From an uncultured Cytophagales bacterium (GTDB lineage Bacteria; Bacteroidota; Bacteroidia; Cytophagales; Cyclobacteriaceae), in NCBI GenBank assembly GCA_913057175.1, contig CAJXNP010000006.1:1-64000 (forward strand): a stretch of 64,000 nucleotides of DNA, read 5' to 3'. This document shows, piece after piece, positions 23,912 through 32,927 of this stretch. Both the position numbers and the translations under genes were made by a program. The stretch's first letter is position 1, and each line of letters opens with the position of its first letter. The notes under the pieces were generated by a model that saw only the letters and a program-made list of their open reading frames with translations, ran no database searches and was not told where the DNA came from.

Positions 23912-26098
23912 TCAATAACAATCCATGAGGATCTGGCCTTTGTTTTTATAGTGGTCTAAGCTCTGATTAAAATGTTTTTGTGTCCATTCTTCTATCAAAC
24001 TGAGCACATCATCCTGCATACTCAGTGATCCGCATATCATGATTTTCGCTCCCGATTCAAGGACTCTGATTATAAAACCTTCATCTTCTCTTAATAAGTC
24101 CTGAACATATTTACGAGGTAGTTCCGCTTGAGAGAAGGCTGTTTTAAAACTTGTTAGTGTTTTGTTCCTTAAGGCACGATCGATATTGGATTGGTACAAA
24201 TCGAGTGTCTCTCTTGTTCTGCTACCCCAATACAAATAAATATCGCCCTTGAAGCGCCGGTTTTGGATCATCCCCAAAAAGGGCGCTATACCGGTCCCAT
24301 TGGCAATAAGAATAACGGTATTTGCACTTTGGGGAAAGTGGAAGTGGCTGTTCTCAATAATCCCGCAAGAAATGCTTTCGCCAACATTCAGAGAATTTAG
24401 AAAGTTGGAACCTATTCCATTTTCATGTCTTTTTACCGATAAAAGGATGTTTCCATTGCGGCTTTTGCAGACAGAGTAAAGTCTCTCGGTTTCTTCATTA
24501 GGTGGTGTAAACGACAACAGATCGCCTGATTTGACCTTCCGTTGTGCGAAACCTTTTAGCTTTAAAACAAACACATCATCGAGATCATTCTTAACAGATT
24601 TTTTATCCATTACCCGGAAGGTGTATTTTTTGTGTTTCTGAGTTTTGTAGTGTAAAGAATTTAGCCCCAATCCTTTTATTTTACTCCAGCTTTTCAGCCA
24701 TTCATTGTACTGACCGATGGATTGATTGTGGATGAGAAAAGGAGAGTGAGGAAGGAAAATGTTTTTATTTTTTTGGAATTCGTGATGGATGTCCAGAGCA
24801 AACTGACAAAATTTTGGGTAGGCAAACGATCCGAATCCTACGATAAATCCTTCATATTCGCCCGATGACTGTGTTTTAATGCTTTTAAACAGGTTTAAAA
24901 ACCGATTGGCATTGGATGGGGGATCCCCGGAACCATAAGTGGATGTCATGATCACGAGCGTTTTCATGTTTGGATAAGCCTGGTAACTGTTCAGCTCATC
25001 GACAAATACCTTTTTCTTTTCCCGAATCAGTTCATTTTTAAGGTGGTTAGCGAAAAAACGGGTGCTTCCATTTTCCGATCCATACAAAATCACATATTCA
25101 ACTTCATTCGGCTGAAAACTATTCCGGATTTTATTACCTATTCTGCTAATGGAAATGACAAAACCGGAGTAGATGAAATACAGGATATTTAATGAGGAAA
25201 TGGCCAGGATCAGGGACCAGGTAATGCTTCCCACACCGGTATGCCATTCAAATCCAAGATTGGAAAGCAAGCTAGTTGTCGACCTGCGAAGTTCATTTTC
25301 AATCGTTCCGGTATATTGATTGATCTCAAATTTACCGGATTCGGTTTCCAGGATAAAGTAATCTTCTTCATCTGTCGAGAAGGGAAATTCCAGCTTTTTC
25401 ACTTCATGAAGTTTCGTTTTTCTGAAAATTTCAAATTCCGATAAGTCAATTTTTTCTATTGAATGGGATTGGATTCTTTTTACAGGAATGAACGGATCGG
25501 GAAACGCTGAAAACCGGTCGAGCGACAGCCATGCCCCGGAAATGGAAATGATCAGGATGGGGATTAGCGAAAGCCTTCCCAGGTAAACATGTGAAAACTG
25601 TGTGAAGTTTTCGTTGATTATTTTTTGAAAGAACTGCCTAATTCCTTTTTGCCTTTTAATGAGCAGCAGGCAACCGGTTAGGGCAATGAGGCACAGCAAA
25701 AACGAGGTGATCCCGATGATGATCCTGCCGGTTGTTTTGAGGAAAAGCGACCGGTGAAAATTGGTTATGAACTCAAAAAATACATTTTTCGATGGAATTT
25801 CACCGGCAATTTTGCCAGTCTGAGGATCGATCAGAAAATCGCCTTCCAGGACCGAAGCGCTAACCACACCATTTTCATCTACCTGAACTTCAAAGATTTC
25901 GTCTTGATTTTCTGTCAGGACCTGGAGAAAACCACCCAGCGTCTGGTCGTCCGTTCTGGTTAAATCCCTGTTTTGCCATTTCGCCTGGATCGGCTCAAAG
26001 GCGAGGATAAAGCCGCTGACACTTGCCAGTAAAATAAAGACGGCACCTGTTAAAGCCAGGGCAAAGTGACTGATTCTCCAGATCTTTGCCGTCATCAT
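23912..26098 (-). CDS. Fused PepSY-membrane / flavodoxin / ferredoxin-reductase protein, probable ferric reductase
   Basis: 728 aa in three parts. Residues 1-330 form a PepSY_TM region with four membrane segments (near 10-32, 123-147, 170-190, 285-315) and PepSY-like loops (GGFLQVLTENQDEIFEVQV). About 335-470 is flavodoxin, with the FMN loop YGSENGSTRFFA and TSTYGSGDPPSNANRF. About 490-728 is an FNR-type FAD/NADPH module with ERLYSVCKS, IANGTGIAPFLGMI and a KIMICGSLSMQDDV ending. Electrons would pass from NADPH through flavins across the inner membrane, most likely to reduce ferric siderophore. Last gene of a three-gene run: the DUF2271 stop overlaps its start. Confidence 0.88.
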   Translation of the reverse strand: MMTAKIWRISHFALALTGAVFILLASVSGFILAFEPIQAKWQNRDLTRTDDQTLGGFLQVLTENQDEIFEVQVDENGVVSASVLEGDFLIDPQTGKIAGEIPSKNVFFEFITNFHRSLFLKTTGRIIIGITSFLLCLIALTGCLLLIKRQKGIRQFFQKIINENFTQFSHVYLGRLSLIPILIISISGAWLSLDRFSAFPDPFIPVKRIQSHSIEKIDLSEFEIFRKTKLHEVKKLEFPFSTDEEDYFILETESGKFEINQYTGTIENELRRSTTSLLSNLGFEWHTGVGSITWSLILAISSLNILYFIYSGFVISISRIGNKIRNSFQPNEVEYVILYGSENGSTRFFANHLKNELIREKKKVFVDELNSYQAYPNMKTLVIMTSTYGSGDPPSNANRFLNLFKSIKTQSSGEYEGFIVGFGSFAYPKFCQFALDIHHEFQKNKNIFLPHSPFLIHNQSIGQYNEWLKSWSKIKGLGLNSLHYKTQKHKKYTFRVMDKKSVKNDLDDVFVLKLKGFAQRKVKSGDLLSFTPPNEETERLYSVCKSRNGNILLSVKRHENGIGSNFLNSLNVGESISCGIIENSHFHFPQSANTVILIANGTGIAPFLGMIQNRRFKGDIYLYWGSRTRETLDLYQSNIDRALRNKTLTSFKTAFSQAELPRKYVQDLLREDEGFIIRVLESGAKIMICGSLSMQDDVLSLIEEWTQKHFNQSLDHYKNKGQILMDCY

Positions 26099-26601
26099 TA
26101 CTCCACTGGCATCATCCGAACATACCGAATGTAGCCACTCCCTTCAAACTTTCCGTTCATGTTTTCTGATGTTAAGGCAACTTCAAGATCTTTTTCGTGG
26201 TAATTCTGGTCTTCTACGGCCGTTTCAAACCGCAAGGAATGATCCGCATCGATGTATCGGGGATCGATTTCCAAAACAAAAAGAGAACGCTCGCCGCCTG
26301 CAATGGTTGCACCTGTAATGGCATCTATGTTTGCATTTTGTGCAGACTGAAATTTCCACCAGGAAACAAGATCGGGGTACCATTCCTTGTCATCTCCCAA
26401 AACACGGAGCGACTGAATGTAATTACCTGCCTTGTCCAGAACGGAAACGGTAATGTACGCCCCTTCCCCTTCGTAGTTGATCAGCTGGACCATGCATTTA
26501 TATTTTGTGCCCGACCCGGGATTTGCAACACCTAAAAGGACACACAAACACAGCAAAATGACCACCAAAAAGGTATACCTGCTTTTCTTTTTTACCATCA
26601 T
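26098..26601 (-). CDS. DUF2271 periplasmic protein
   Basis: 167 aa. Basic N-terminus then one hydrophobic segment (TFLVVILLCLCVLLGV), so exported and perhaps anchored. The mature part is a beta sandwich with KCMVQLINYEGEGAYITVSV, KEWYPDLVSWWKF and NIDAITGATIAGGERSLF, a signature of DUF2271. These proteins regularly adjoin PepSY-domain reductases, as here, and are thought to act with them in the periplasm. One-base overlap with the reductase gene (ATGA-type junction). Confidence 0.82.
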   Translation of the reverse strand: MMVKKKSRYTFLVVILLCLCVLLGVANPGSGTKYKCMVQLINYEGEGAYITVSVLDKAGNYIQSLRVLGDDKEWYPDLVSWWKFQSAQNANIDAITGATIAGGERSLFVLEIDPRYIDADHSLRFETAVEDQNYHEKDLEVALTSENMNGKFEGSGYIRYVRMMPVE

Positions 26602-26602
26602 A

Positions 26603-28117
26603 TTATTTCAAAAAATCAAGGTTTACACCAGATTTAGCAAGTATTTCATTTTCATTGGCCAGATCAAAAGCACTTTCATCAAAATCGGTCAGGATGCTTT
26701 TATCTGCTCCATTTTCCAAAAGGTATTCGAGTACTTTTTCGTTTTCCGCTTTCATAGCTGCCAGGTGCAATACCGTCAGGCCTTCCCGGTTTTTGGCATT
26801 GATGTCCGCACCCATGTTCAATGCCTGCTCGATGAGGAATACCTCTCCTTTTTCTGTGGCCACCTGCAATAAGCTATTTCCATTATCCTGGACCGGATCC
26901 ATGCTCACGCCTTCTTTTTTCAACATTTTCATGGTGCTTTCAAAAGATGCTTTCTCCTTCTCGTCAAATGAATCGAAAGCATAAAACACCAGATTATTTC
27001 CTTCACTGTCGACCACATCAGCATTGGCGCCAGCTTCCAACAGGACAGGGATTAAGGCATCCTGATGGCGGATCACTGCATAGGTCAGGGCTGAATACCC
27101 ATCTTCATTCTGGTGATTGATATCAGCGACTTTAGGTATATAAATTTGAGCAATTTCTTCATTTTCACCATTGATCGCGTTGAGAAGTAGGGTGTTGCCC
27201 TCTTCATTAGCCTGGTTAATGTCCACGCCTTTTTCGACAATGAACTCAAATACCTTTGGGTCTTTGTTGCTGTAAGCCAGGTTGTGTAATGGCGTTTCGC
27301 CATGTGTAGTCGTCACATTGGCTTGTATCCCCAGGCCATCCAGGTATTCAAATACTTCCAATGGATTGCTTGATCCACGCGATCCGTAGCTGGCAAAGAT
27401 CATGGCATTGCCACCTTCCTTGTTTTCGCCCTTATAATCGACGCCCATGTCGATCAGTTTTTTCATCAGTTCAATATTTCCCTTTATAGCGGCGTAGTTG
27501 AACATGCCATTACCATCGTTGTCCTTGCTCTGGATGTCCAATCCTTTCTTTTGAAAATAATCGATGATACTCATATCCGTGATGCTGGGTGTCAATACCA
27601 ATAGTGCATTGGCTCCATCGCGGTTAGTATCTGTTACCTTGACACCATTTTCCAGGATCAGGTCGTACACTTCAGGGTTTTGCTGTCCACCAGCCGCGGC
27701 AAATGTGATGAGATTGTGCCCATGGTCATCAATGATATCGGTAACAGAACCTTTTTCAAGCAGGTATTTCATTAATTCGACATTGCCTTTGTAGGCCGCC
27801 CACATCAGGTAATTCCTGCCATCATGGGTCGCTTTGTTGACCTCGTTTCCTTCAAGCGAAACAAGATATTTGATGGTTTCAAAAGGGGCATTTTCCAGTA
27901 TGGCATAAACAGTAGCGTCAAATCCGTACTCGTTAAGCTTTACCGGATCATTGCCCTCTTCAATTTTCTCTTTCACTGCCTGCACGTTTGGCGAGGTTTG
28001 CCAAAAAGACCTTCCTATAAATTCGTTGGTATTTTGGGCAAGGCTAATGCCCGAAATGCTAAGTAGTATTATTGCTATAAATATTCTCATGGTAATGGGG
28101 TTTGATTTTAGATTCAT
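26603..28117 (-). CDS. Exported ankyrin-repeat protein
   Basis: 504 aa with a signal peptide (RIFIAIILLSISGISLAQ). The rest is a continuous solenoid of about thirteen ankyrin repeats: DGRNYLMWAAYKGNVELMKYL, DGNGMFNYAAIKGNIELMKKLI, HGETPLHNLAYSNKDPKVFEFI, EGLTVLHLAAMKAENEKVLEYL and others. Exported ankyrin proteins near PepSY/DUF2271 genes recur in Bacteroidota iron loci, where a binding or chaperone role is assumed. One base separates it from the DUF2271 gene. First gene of the left-pointing iron cluster. Confidence 0.88.
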   Translation of the reverse strand: MNLKSNPITMRIFIAIILLSISGISLAQNTNEFIGRSFWQTSPNVQAVKEKIEEGNDPVKLNEYGFDATVYAILENAPFETIKYLVSLEGNEVNKATHDGRNYLMWAAYKGNVELMKYLLEKGSVTDIIDDHGHNLITFAAAGGQQNPEVYDLILENGVKVTDTNRDGANALLVLTPSITDMSIIDYFQKKGLDIQSKDNDGNGMFNYAAIKGNIELMKKLIDMGVDYKGENKEGGNAMIFASYGSRGSSNPLEVFEYLDGLGIQANVTTTHGETPLHNLAYSNKDPKVFEFIVEKGVDINQANEEGNTLLLNAINGENEEIAQIYIPKVADINHQNEDGYSALTYAVIRHQDALIPVLLEAGANADVVDSEGNNLVFYAFDSFDEKEKASFESTMKMLKKEGVSMDPVQDNGNSLLQVATEKGEVFLIEQALNMGADINAKNREGLTVLHLAAMKAENEKVLEYLLENGADKSILTDFDESAFDLANENEILAKSGVNLDFLK

Positions 28118-28581
28118 TGGAAATCAGGATCTATTTAGAATAGTTCTAAATAATTGCAATTATACAAACTGTTTTTATAACAGCCAATATTTAATGCCGA
28201 TTAAACTTAGTGGGTGTGGAAAGATGTATTTTTAAGAGGGGGAATTAGATTATTTGATTTAACTCAGAGCATATCACTTTTAAAATTTTATCAATTAAAA
28301 AATGGGTAACGCCTTAACTGTGTAAATGGGACGCTGAAAACGCAGATCAGTAAGGTAGACGCAGATCAGGATCACCAATGTAAAACGTGGTGAAATCATG
28401 AATAATCAGTTTTAAAAATAAAGACCGATCGTAAAATGGAATACCTTAAGAGTGAAGCTACAATTTAATCATCATCGATTATAAAGATCAGCGCTATCTG
28501 CGTTCTGATATAATTTACTTGCTGAGCAGTTACAAAAAAGGATTTCTTCGAATCATCTTTGAGACCGATAAGCTTTGGGCA
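28118..28581. repeat. Spacer with degenerate CGCAGATCAG-type repeats
   Basis: No gene is supported. Two direct copies of ACGCAGATCAG (28340-28350 and 28359-28369) and an inverted relative, GATCAGCGCTATCTGCGT (28486-28503), look like remains of a dispersed intergenic repeat. Confidence 0.55.
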
Positions 28582-29283
28582 TTATTCCTTGCCCAGCCTC
28601 TTCAACCGCTCCAGAAATGTGCTTTTATAAACCCTGCCGATCGGGATCGATTCTTTATTCAAATGAATTTTGTTATGAGCCACCTTTTGTACGAATTTCA
28701 TATGAACGATATAGGAGCGATGGACCTGAATAAAATCATCATTAAGTTTTTCAGGCCATTCCTTGAGCGAATGGGACGTAAGATACTTTTCATCACGAGT
28801 AATGATCTCCGTATAGTCGCCATCAGATTTGATAAACAGGACCTCTGCCGTATCCAGTTTGATGAGCCCGTTTCCTGCTTTTACATACAGGATGGAGTTT
28901 TTGGATGATGAATCGCTTGCCGACGAATTCATGGTATCTGTCCCCATGGCCTTTCGTACTGCTTTAAGAAACCGTTGGTAAGCGAAGGGTTTCAGTAAAT
29001 AATCAATCACATTGTATTCAAAACACTCGAGTGCAAACTCGGAATAGGCGGTGGTAAGTATGGTTTTTGGGACATTATGTTCATTTCTCAAAAAATCCAT
29101 GCCCGACATTTTGGGCAAATTGATGTCCAGAAACAGCAAATCAACCGGATTGGCTTTCATAAAATCCCCTGCCTCCAATATTTCGGTAAATGTTCCCAAA
29201 TGCTGTAATACTTCCGTTTGCCCGACATATTGTTCGAGTATTTCCTGCGCCGGGCCCTGGTCTTCTACAATAATACAAGTCAT
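28582..29283 (-). CDS. LytTR-family response regulator
   Basis: 233 aa. Receiver domain 1-115 with acidic IIVEDQ, phosphoacceptor Asp53 in LLFLDINLP, Thr in LTTAYS and Lys in LLKPF. LytTR DNA-binding domain from about 135 to 230 (ILYVKAGNGLIKLDTAEVLFIKS, YTEIITRDEKYLTSHSL, FIQVHRSYIVHMKFV). Its start overlaps the end of the kinase gene by four bases, so the two are translated together. The paired TGTCGTTGA repeats in the gap before the TonB receptor gene are a plausible target. Confidence 0.92.
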   Translation of the reverse strand: MTCIIVEDQGPAQEILEQYVGQTEVLQHLGTFTEILEAGDFMKANPVDLLFLDINLPKMSGMDFLRNEHNVPKTILTTAYSEFALECFEYNVIDYLLKPFAYQRFLKAVRKAMGTDTMNSSASDSSSKNSILYVKAGNGLIKLDTAEVLFIKSDGDYTEIITRDEKYLTSHSLKEWPEKLNDDFIQVHRSYIVHMKFVQKVAHNKIHLNKESIPIGRVYKSTFLERLKRLGKE

Positions 29284-30332
29284 CGTGTTCCCATTGGTTT
29301 TAGCTGCATTTGCAAATGAATCTTAAAAACCTCCCCATCATTTGCTATTTTTAATTGATGGTTTTCGGGATATAAAAGTCTGAGACGCTTTTTTACATTT
29401 TCCAGGCCAATCCCGCTGGCTGACTGATCCGCTTTATGATTAGAAGAATAATTGTTTTCACAAACAAAGTTGAGCTGGCCCTCTTGCGTTACCTTGATCT
29501 CAATCAATATTTGGATATCCGCTGACTGGCTCCCCGTGCTGTGTTTAAAAGCATTCTCCACAAAAACCACCAGAAGAAGTGGAGAAATGATAAATTGACT
29601 GGATGACAGATCCGTATTAAAGCGGACATCGCCTCTGTTTTCAATCTGTAGAATGTACAGAGATGTATAATTTTTCAGGTGTTCGATTTCCCTGGACAAT
29701 GAAATATTAGACTCCTTACTATCATACAACATAAACCTTAGAACAGAAGAAAGCTCCAGAATAATATCAGGGGTTTTAGGAGAGTTTTTTAATGCCTTTG
29801 CGTAGAGGTTGTTGAGGTTATTAAACAGAAAGTGCGGATTAACCTGTGATTTCAAAAACTGAATTTCGCTCTCCTGAACCAGGCTCTTCAGCTCATCCAA
29901 CTCCCGTTGTTTACGGCTAAAATCCCATGCCAGCTTAAACAGGACGAAAATCAAAATGATTGGAAAAGTCTCGATGATCGTAAAAGAAACACCTGGGAAA
30001 TAAGTGCCCCTGGTTTCCGGAAAAAAGATTTTCTCAAGAATAAGTTCATCCACCAAAACAACCATTACCAGCAAAATAAGAACGGAAATTGCAAAGAAAA
30101 CGGGCTTCTTCCTGTAGTATAGGACAGGAAGCAGAATATAGTTTATTACCATCGCCCCCAGGAGATAATTACTAAAAAAAGCAACTTTATACGGTGCGAA
30201 AATTGTATGGAGCGTGGCGCTCTCCGTACCCTCCTGGTTTTCAGAAAAGAAAATAAACATCACAATTGTTATCACCAGCTGATACAGCATCTCCTTATAA
30301 TTGGCATTAAAAATATCCTTAACAGGCTTCAT
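29280..30332 (-). CDS. LytS-type sensor histidine kinase
   Basis: 350 aa. Four membrane helices in the first 140 residues (near 15-30, 50-72, 78-98, 118-137), with no sizeable periplasmic domain. Then the His_kinase (LytS/YehU) motif FLKSQVNPHFLFNNLNNLYA with His167, and an ATPase end with VFVENAFKHSTGS and SGIGLENVKKRLRLLYP. Kinase first, regulator second, divergent from the TonB operon by 186 bases. The helical bundle resembles intramembrane-sensing designs; the signal is unknown but the neighbours point to iron or siderophore state. Confidence 0.92.
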   Translation of the reverse strand: MKPVKDIFNANYKEMLYQLVITIVMFIFFSENQEGTESATLHTIFAPYKVAFFSNYLLGAMVINYILLPVLYYRKKPVFFAISVLILLVMVVLVDELILEKIFFPETRGTYFPGVSFTIIETFPIILIFVLFKLAWDFSRKQRELDELKSLVQESEIQFLKSQVNPHFLFNNLNNLYAKALKNSPKTPDIILELSSVLRFMLYDSKESNISLSREIEHLKNYTSLYILQIENRGDVRFNTDLSSSQFIISPLLLVVFVENAFKHSTGSQSADIQILIEIKVTQEGQLNFVCENNYSSNHKADQSASGIGLENVKKRLRLLYPENHQLKIANDGEVFKIHLQMQLKPMGTR

Positions 30333-30370
30333 GCGCTGAGTTTTCTCTCTCCATATTCATAAAAAATCCT

Positions 30371-30409
30371 TGTCGTTGATCGGTTATATCTGTCGTTGAC
30401 CGATTTGAT
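30371..30409 (+). promoter_or_regulatory. Paired direct repeats, probable LytTR operator
   Basis: TGTCGTTGATCGG at 30371 and TGTCGTTGACCGA at 30391 are spaced 20 bases start to start, close to two helical turns. A further GTTATATC occurs at 30383 and 30413. LytTR proteins bind such spaced direct repeats. The site lies between the divergent kinase and TonB receptor genes. Confidence 0.65.
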
Positions 30410-30479
30410 TTTGTTATATCATCTCTAATTCAGAGATTTGTTATTTGTAATTAATCTAAATAAAAGATCAATATACGCC

Positions 30480-30487
30480 TATTTTTG
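30480..30487 (+). promoter_or_regulatory. Candidate Bacteroidota -7 box (TATTTTTG)
   Basis: It matches TAnnTTTG and lies 30 bases before the TonB receptor start. No good TTTG -33 element sits at the right distance, which would fit a promoter that depends on an activator. Confidence 0.35.
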
Positions 30488-30517
30488 GTAACAAAACATA
30501 GAAAAAGCTTTCTATAA

Positions 30518-32908
30518 ATGAGAACCTTTGCACTTTGTTTATTTTTCTTGTTTGCATCAGTTGCCGTTAACGCTCAAAGTTACCGTGTAGCAGGTACCGT
30601 CACGAACCAGCAAGGAGAAACCATCCCTGGTGTAAATGTGGTTATTAAGGGAACTGGAACCGGTATATCGACAGACCTGAATGGAAATTTTAAACTTGCC
30701 ATACCAGATGGAACCCACACATTGATTTTCTCAGGAGTAGGTTTTGAAGGAACAGAACTGGAGGTAAACTCGTCTTCTAGTACCAGGGAACTGAAGGTAC
30801 AATTGAATGAACAAACTACAAAGCTTGATGGTGTTGAAATAATAGCAGAATCTGAAACTACTCGCATAGAAAAAAAAGGGTTCAACGTCGACGCGATCGA
30901 AACCCAGAAAATTAAATCCCAAAGCCTGGAAATCAACAAGGTGCTCGGCCGGACTTCAGGGGTTCGTGTAAGGCGTAGTGGCGGAATGGGATCAGATTTT
31001 GACTATACTCTTGATGGCATGTCCGGCAACGCCGTGCGCTTTTTTATTGACGGGATCCCGATGGATTATTTTGGCTCGTCTTATTCGATCAATAATATGC
31101 CGATTGCACTTGTTGAGCGCATTGACATCTACAAAGGTGTAGTGCCCGCAGAATTGGGATCCGATGCTTTGGGTGGGGCGATCAACCTGGTAACAAACCA
31201 AAGTGTCTCTAATTTTGCTGAGGCATCATATTCCTTCGGTTCTTTTAATACCCATCAGGCGACCTTGCATGGGCAATGGAGGTCAAAATCAGGTTTTACA
31301 ACCAGGTTATCAACATTTTACGCTTATTCTGAAAATAATTTTAAAGTTTGGGGACGGGGAGTTTACTATGCAGAGGAAGAGACTGCCAGGACGATTTACT
31401 TTACTGAAGACAATCCCGCCGAACGGTTTAATGACGATTTTCGAACGGTCACTGCCAAGTTCGACATAGGCTTCACCCAAAAAAAATGGGCAGACCAATT
31501 TTTTATTACCCTACTCGCATCAGACCAGAAACAAGGCATTCAGACCGGTCAAACGATGAGTCATGTATATGGCGAAATGCGATACAATGAACAGGCGCTG
31601 ATGCCCAGCATGGCTTATAGTAAGAAGGACTTGATGCTAAAAGGGCTGGATGTCAATGTATTTGCCGGATATACCCAAATAAAAGGCCATACTGTTGATA
31701 CCACTACAAACCGGTATGATTGGCGGGGAAAAGTAATAGCCACTAACCCATACGGTGGCGAAAGAGGCCGCGGCGGTAGCAAGTCAATATATACTTTGAC
31801 CGACAAGTCATATATCACCAGGTTAAACGCAACCTATCAATTACCCCTAAATTTTAAGCTCGGGTTTAATTACCTGTATTCAGGCACAACCCGCACAGGT
31901 GCGGATCCCTTCGCGGAAGACTATGAAATACCATTCCTGTTACCTCAAAAAGTAAATTCTCAATTTGCCGGCTTGTGGCTGGAGACAGTACAGATTAATG
32001 AAAGGCTACATGCCAATGCATTCTTAAAAAGGTTCGGTTTCACTTCTTCCATCAATGAACTGGTTTATACCACTGAATATGAGACCATTGTACATAAGAA
32101 TAACATATGGAACTGGGGAGGCGGCTTAGCGGCTTCTTATCGGTTATTTCCAAAACTGTTGATTAAATCTTCGGTAGAGCAAGCCTCTAGGTTACCCAAT
32201 GCTACAGAAGCCCTTGGGGATGGAATTAACCTTGAAAGCAATCCTGAAATCAAACCTGAACAAAGCTTTAATGTCAATGTAGGCACCGTACTTGGCAGGT
32301 ATGACATTGGTGACCGGCATGGAGTAAAAATAGCTGTAAATGCGTTTTACAGGGATGTTACGGATAGGTTGCAGCTTTTGGTTCAGGGAGGCCAGGCAAA
32401 CGGGCATTTTATCAATATAAGGGCGATTGGTGGAACAGGCGCTGAGATAGATATGATTTACGATGTATTCCATAAAATAAAATTCAACATAAATGGGACA
32501 TATCTGAATATCCGAAACACCCAAGAAAAGGACGAAGATGGAAGGGATAATATCATTTATGGTGACCGATTGAGGAATGAACCTTATCTAATGGCGAATG
32601 CGGGCATACAGTATAATGAAATTGATTTCATTCAAAAAAATGCTAAAATTTTTACCTACCTGCAAGCTGGCTATGTACATGAATTTTTCCTCAATTGGCC
32701 TAGCCTTGGCAGTAGTGACAACAAAAATACGATCCCTTCGCAATTGGTATTCGATGCGGGTATAGGGTACACCTTTCCTTCAGAGGCATTTACGGTAGCA
32801 TTTGATGTTTCCAATATTCTAAATGAGCAAGTGTATGACAATTTTTTACTCCAAAAACCAGGGAGGGGCTACTTCTTTAAAATCAATTATCATTTAAATC
32901 AGAATTAA
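30518..32908 (+). CDS. TonB-dependent outer-membrane receptor, XusA-like
   Basis: 796 aa. Signal peptide (LCLFFLFASVAVNAQ), then a carboxypeptidase-regulatory-like domain (residues 20-100: VAGTVTNQQGETIPGVNV, TDLNGNFKLAIPDG). A plug domain follows (LGRTSGVRVRRSGGMGSDFD, FFIDGIPMDYFG, VERIDIYKGVVPAELGSDAL), then a 22-strand-type barrel ending in the aromatic GRGYFFKINYHLNQN. It should import a ferric siderophore or similar ligand with TonB energy. Followed by the DUF4374 lipoprotein gene after 19 bases, as in xus loci. The substrate cannot be read from the sequence. Confidence 0.92.
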   Translation: MRTFALCLFFLFASVAVNAQSYRVAGTVTNQQGETIPGVNVVIKGTGTGISTDLNGNFKLAIPDGTHTLIFSGVGFEGTELEVNSSSSTRELKVQLNEQTTKLDGVEIIAESETTRIEKKGFNVDAIETQKIKSQSLEINKVLGRTSGVRVRRSGGMGSDFDYTLDGMSGNAVRFFIDGIPMDYFGSSYSINNMPIALVERIDIYKGVVPAELGSDALGGAINLVTNQSVSNFAEASYSFGSFNTHQATLHGQWRSKSGFTTRLSTFYAYSENNFKVWGRGVYYAEEETARTIYFTEDNPAERFNDDFRTVTAKFDIGFTQKKWADQFFITLLASDQKQGIQTGQTMSHVYGEMRYNEQALMPSMAYSKKDLMLKGLDVNVFAGYTQIKGHTVDTTTNRYDWRGKVIATNPYGGERGRGGSKSIYTLTDKSYITRLNATYQLPLNFKLGFNYLYSGTTRTGADPFAEDYEIPFLLPQKVNSQFAGLWLETVQINERLHANAFLKRFGFTSSINELVYTTEYETIVHKNNIWNWGGGLAASYRLFPKLLIKSSVEQASRLPNATEALGDGINLESNPEIKPEQSFNVNVGTVLGRYDIGDRHGVKIAVNAFYRDVTDRLQLLVQGGQANGHFINIRAIGGTGAEIDMIYDVFHKIKFNINGTYLNIRNTQEKDEDGRDNIIYGDRLRNEPYLMANAGIQYNEIDFIQKNAKIFTYLQAGYVHEFFLNWPSLGSSDNKNTIPSQLVFDAGIGYTFPSEAFTVAFDVSNILNEQVYDNFLLQKPGRGYFFKINYHLNQN

Positions 32909-32927
32909 TTTACAATATTCAAAAACT

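Noticed and set aside
23912-26098. Sulfite reductase flavoprotein or nitric-oxide-synthase reductase
   Set aside because: The flavodoxin-FNR half fits, but the PepSY membrane half and DUF2271 partner point to an iron-type reductase.
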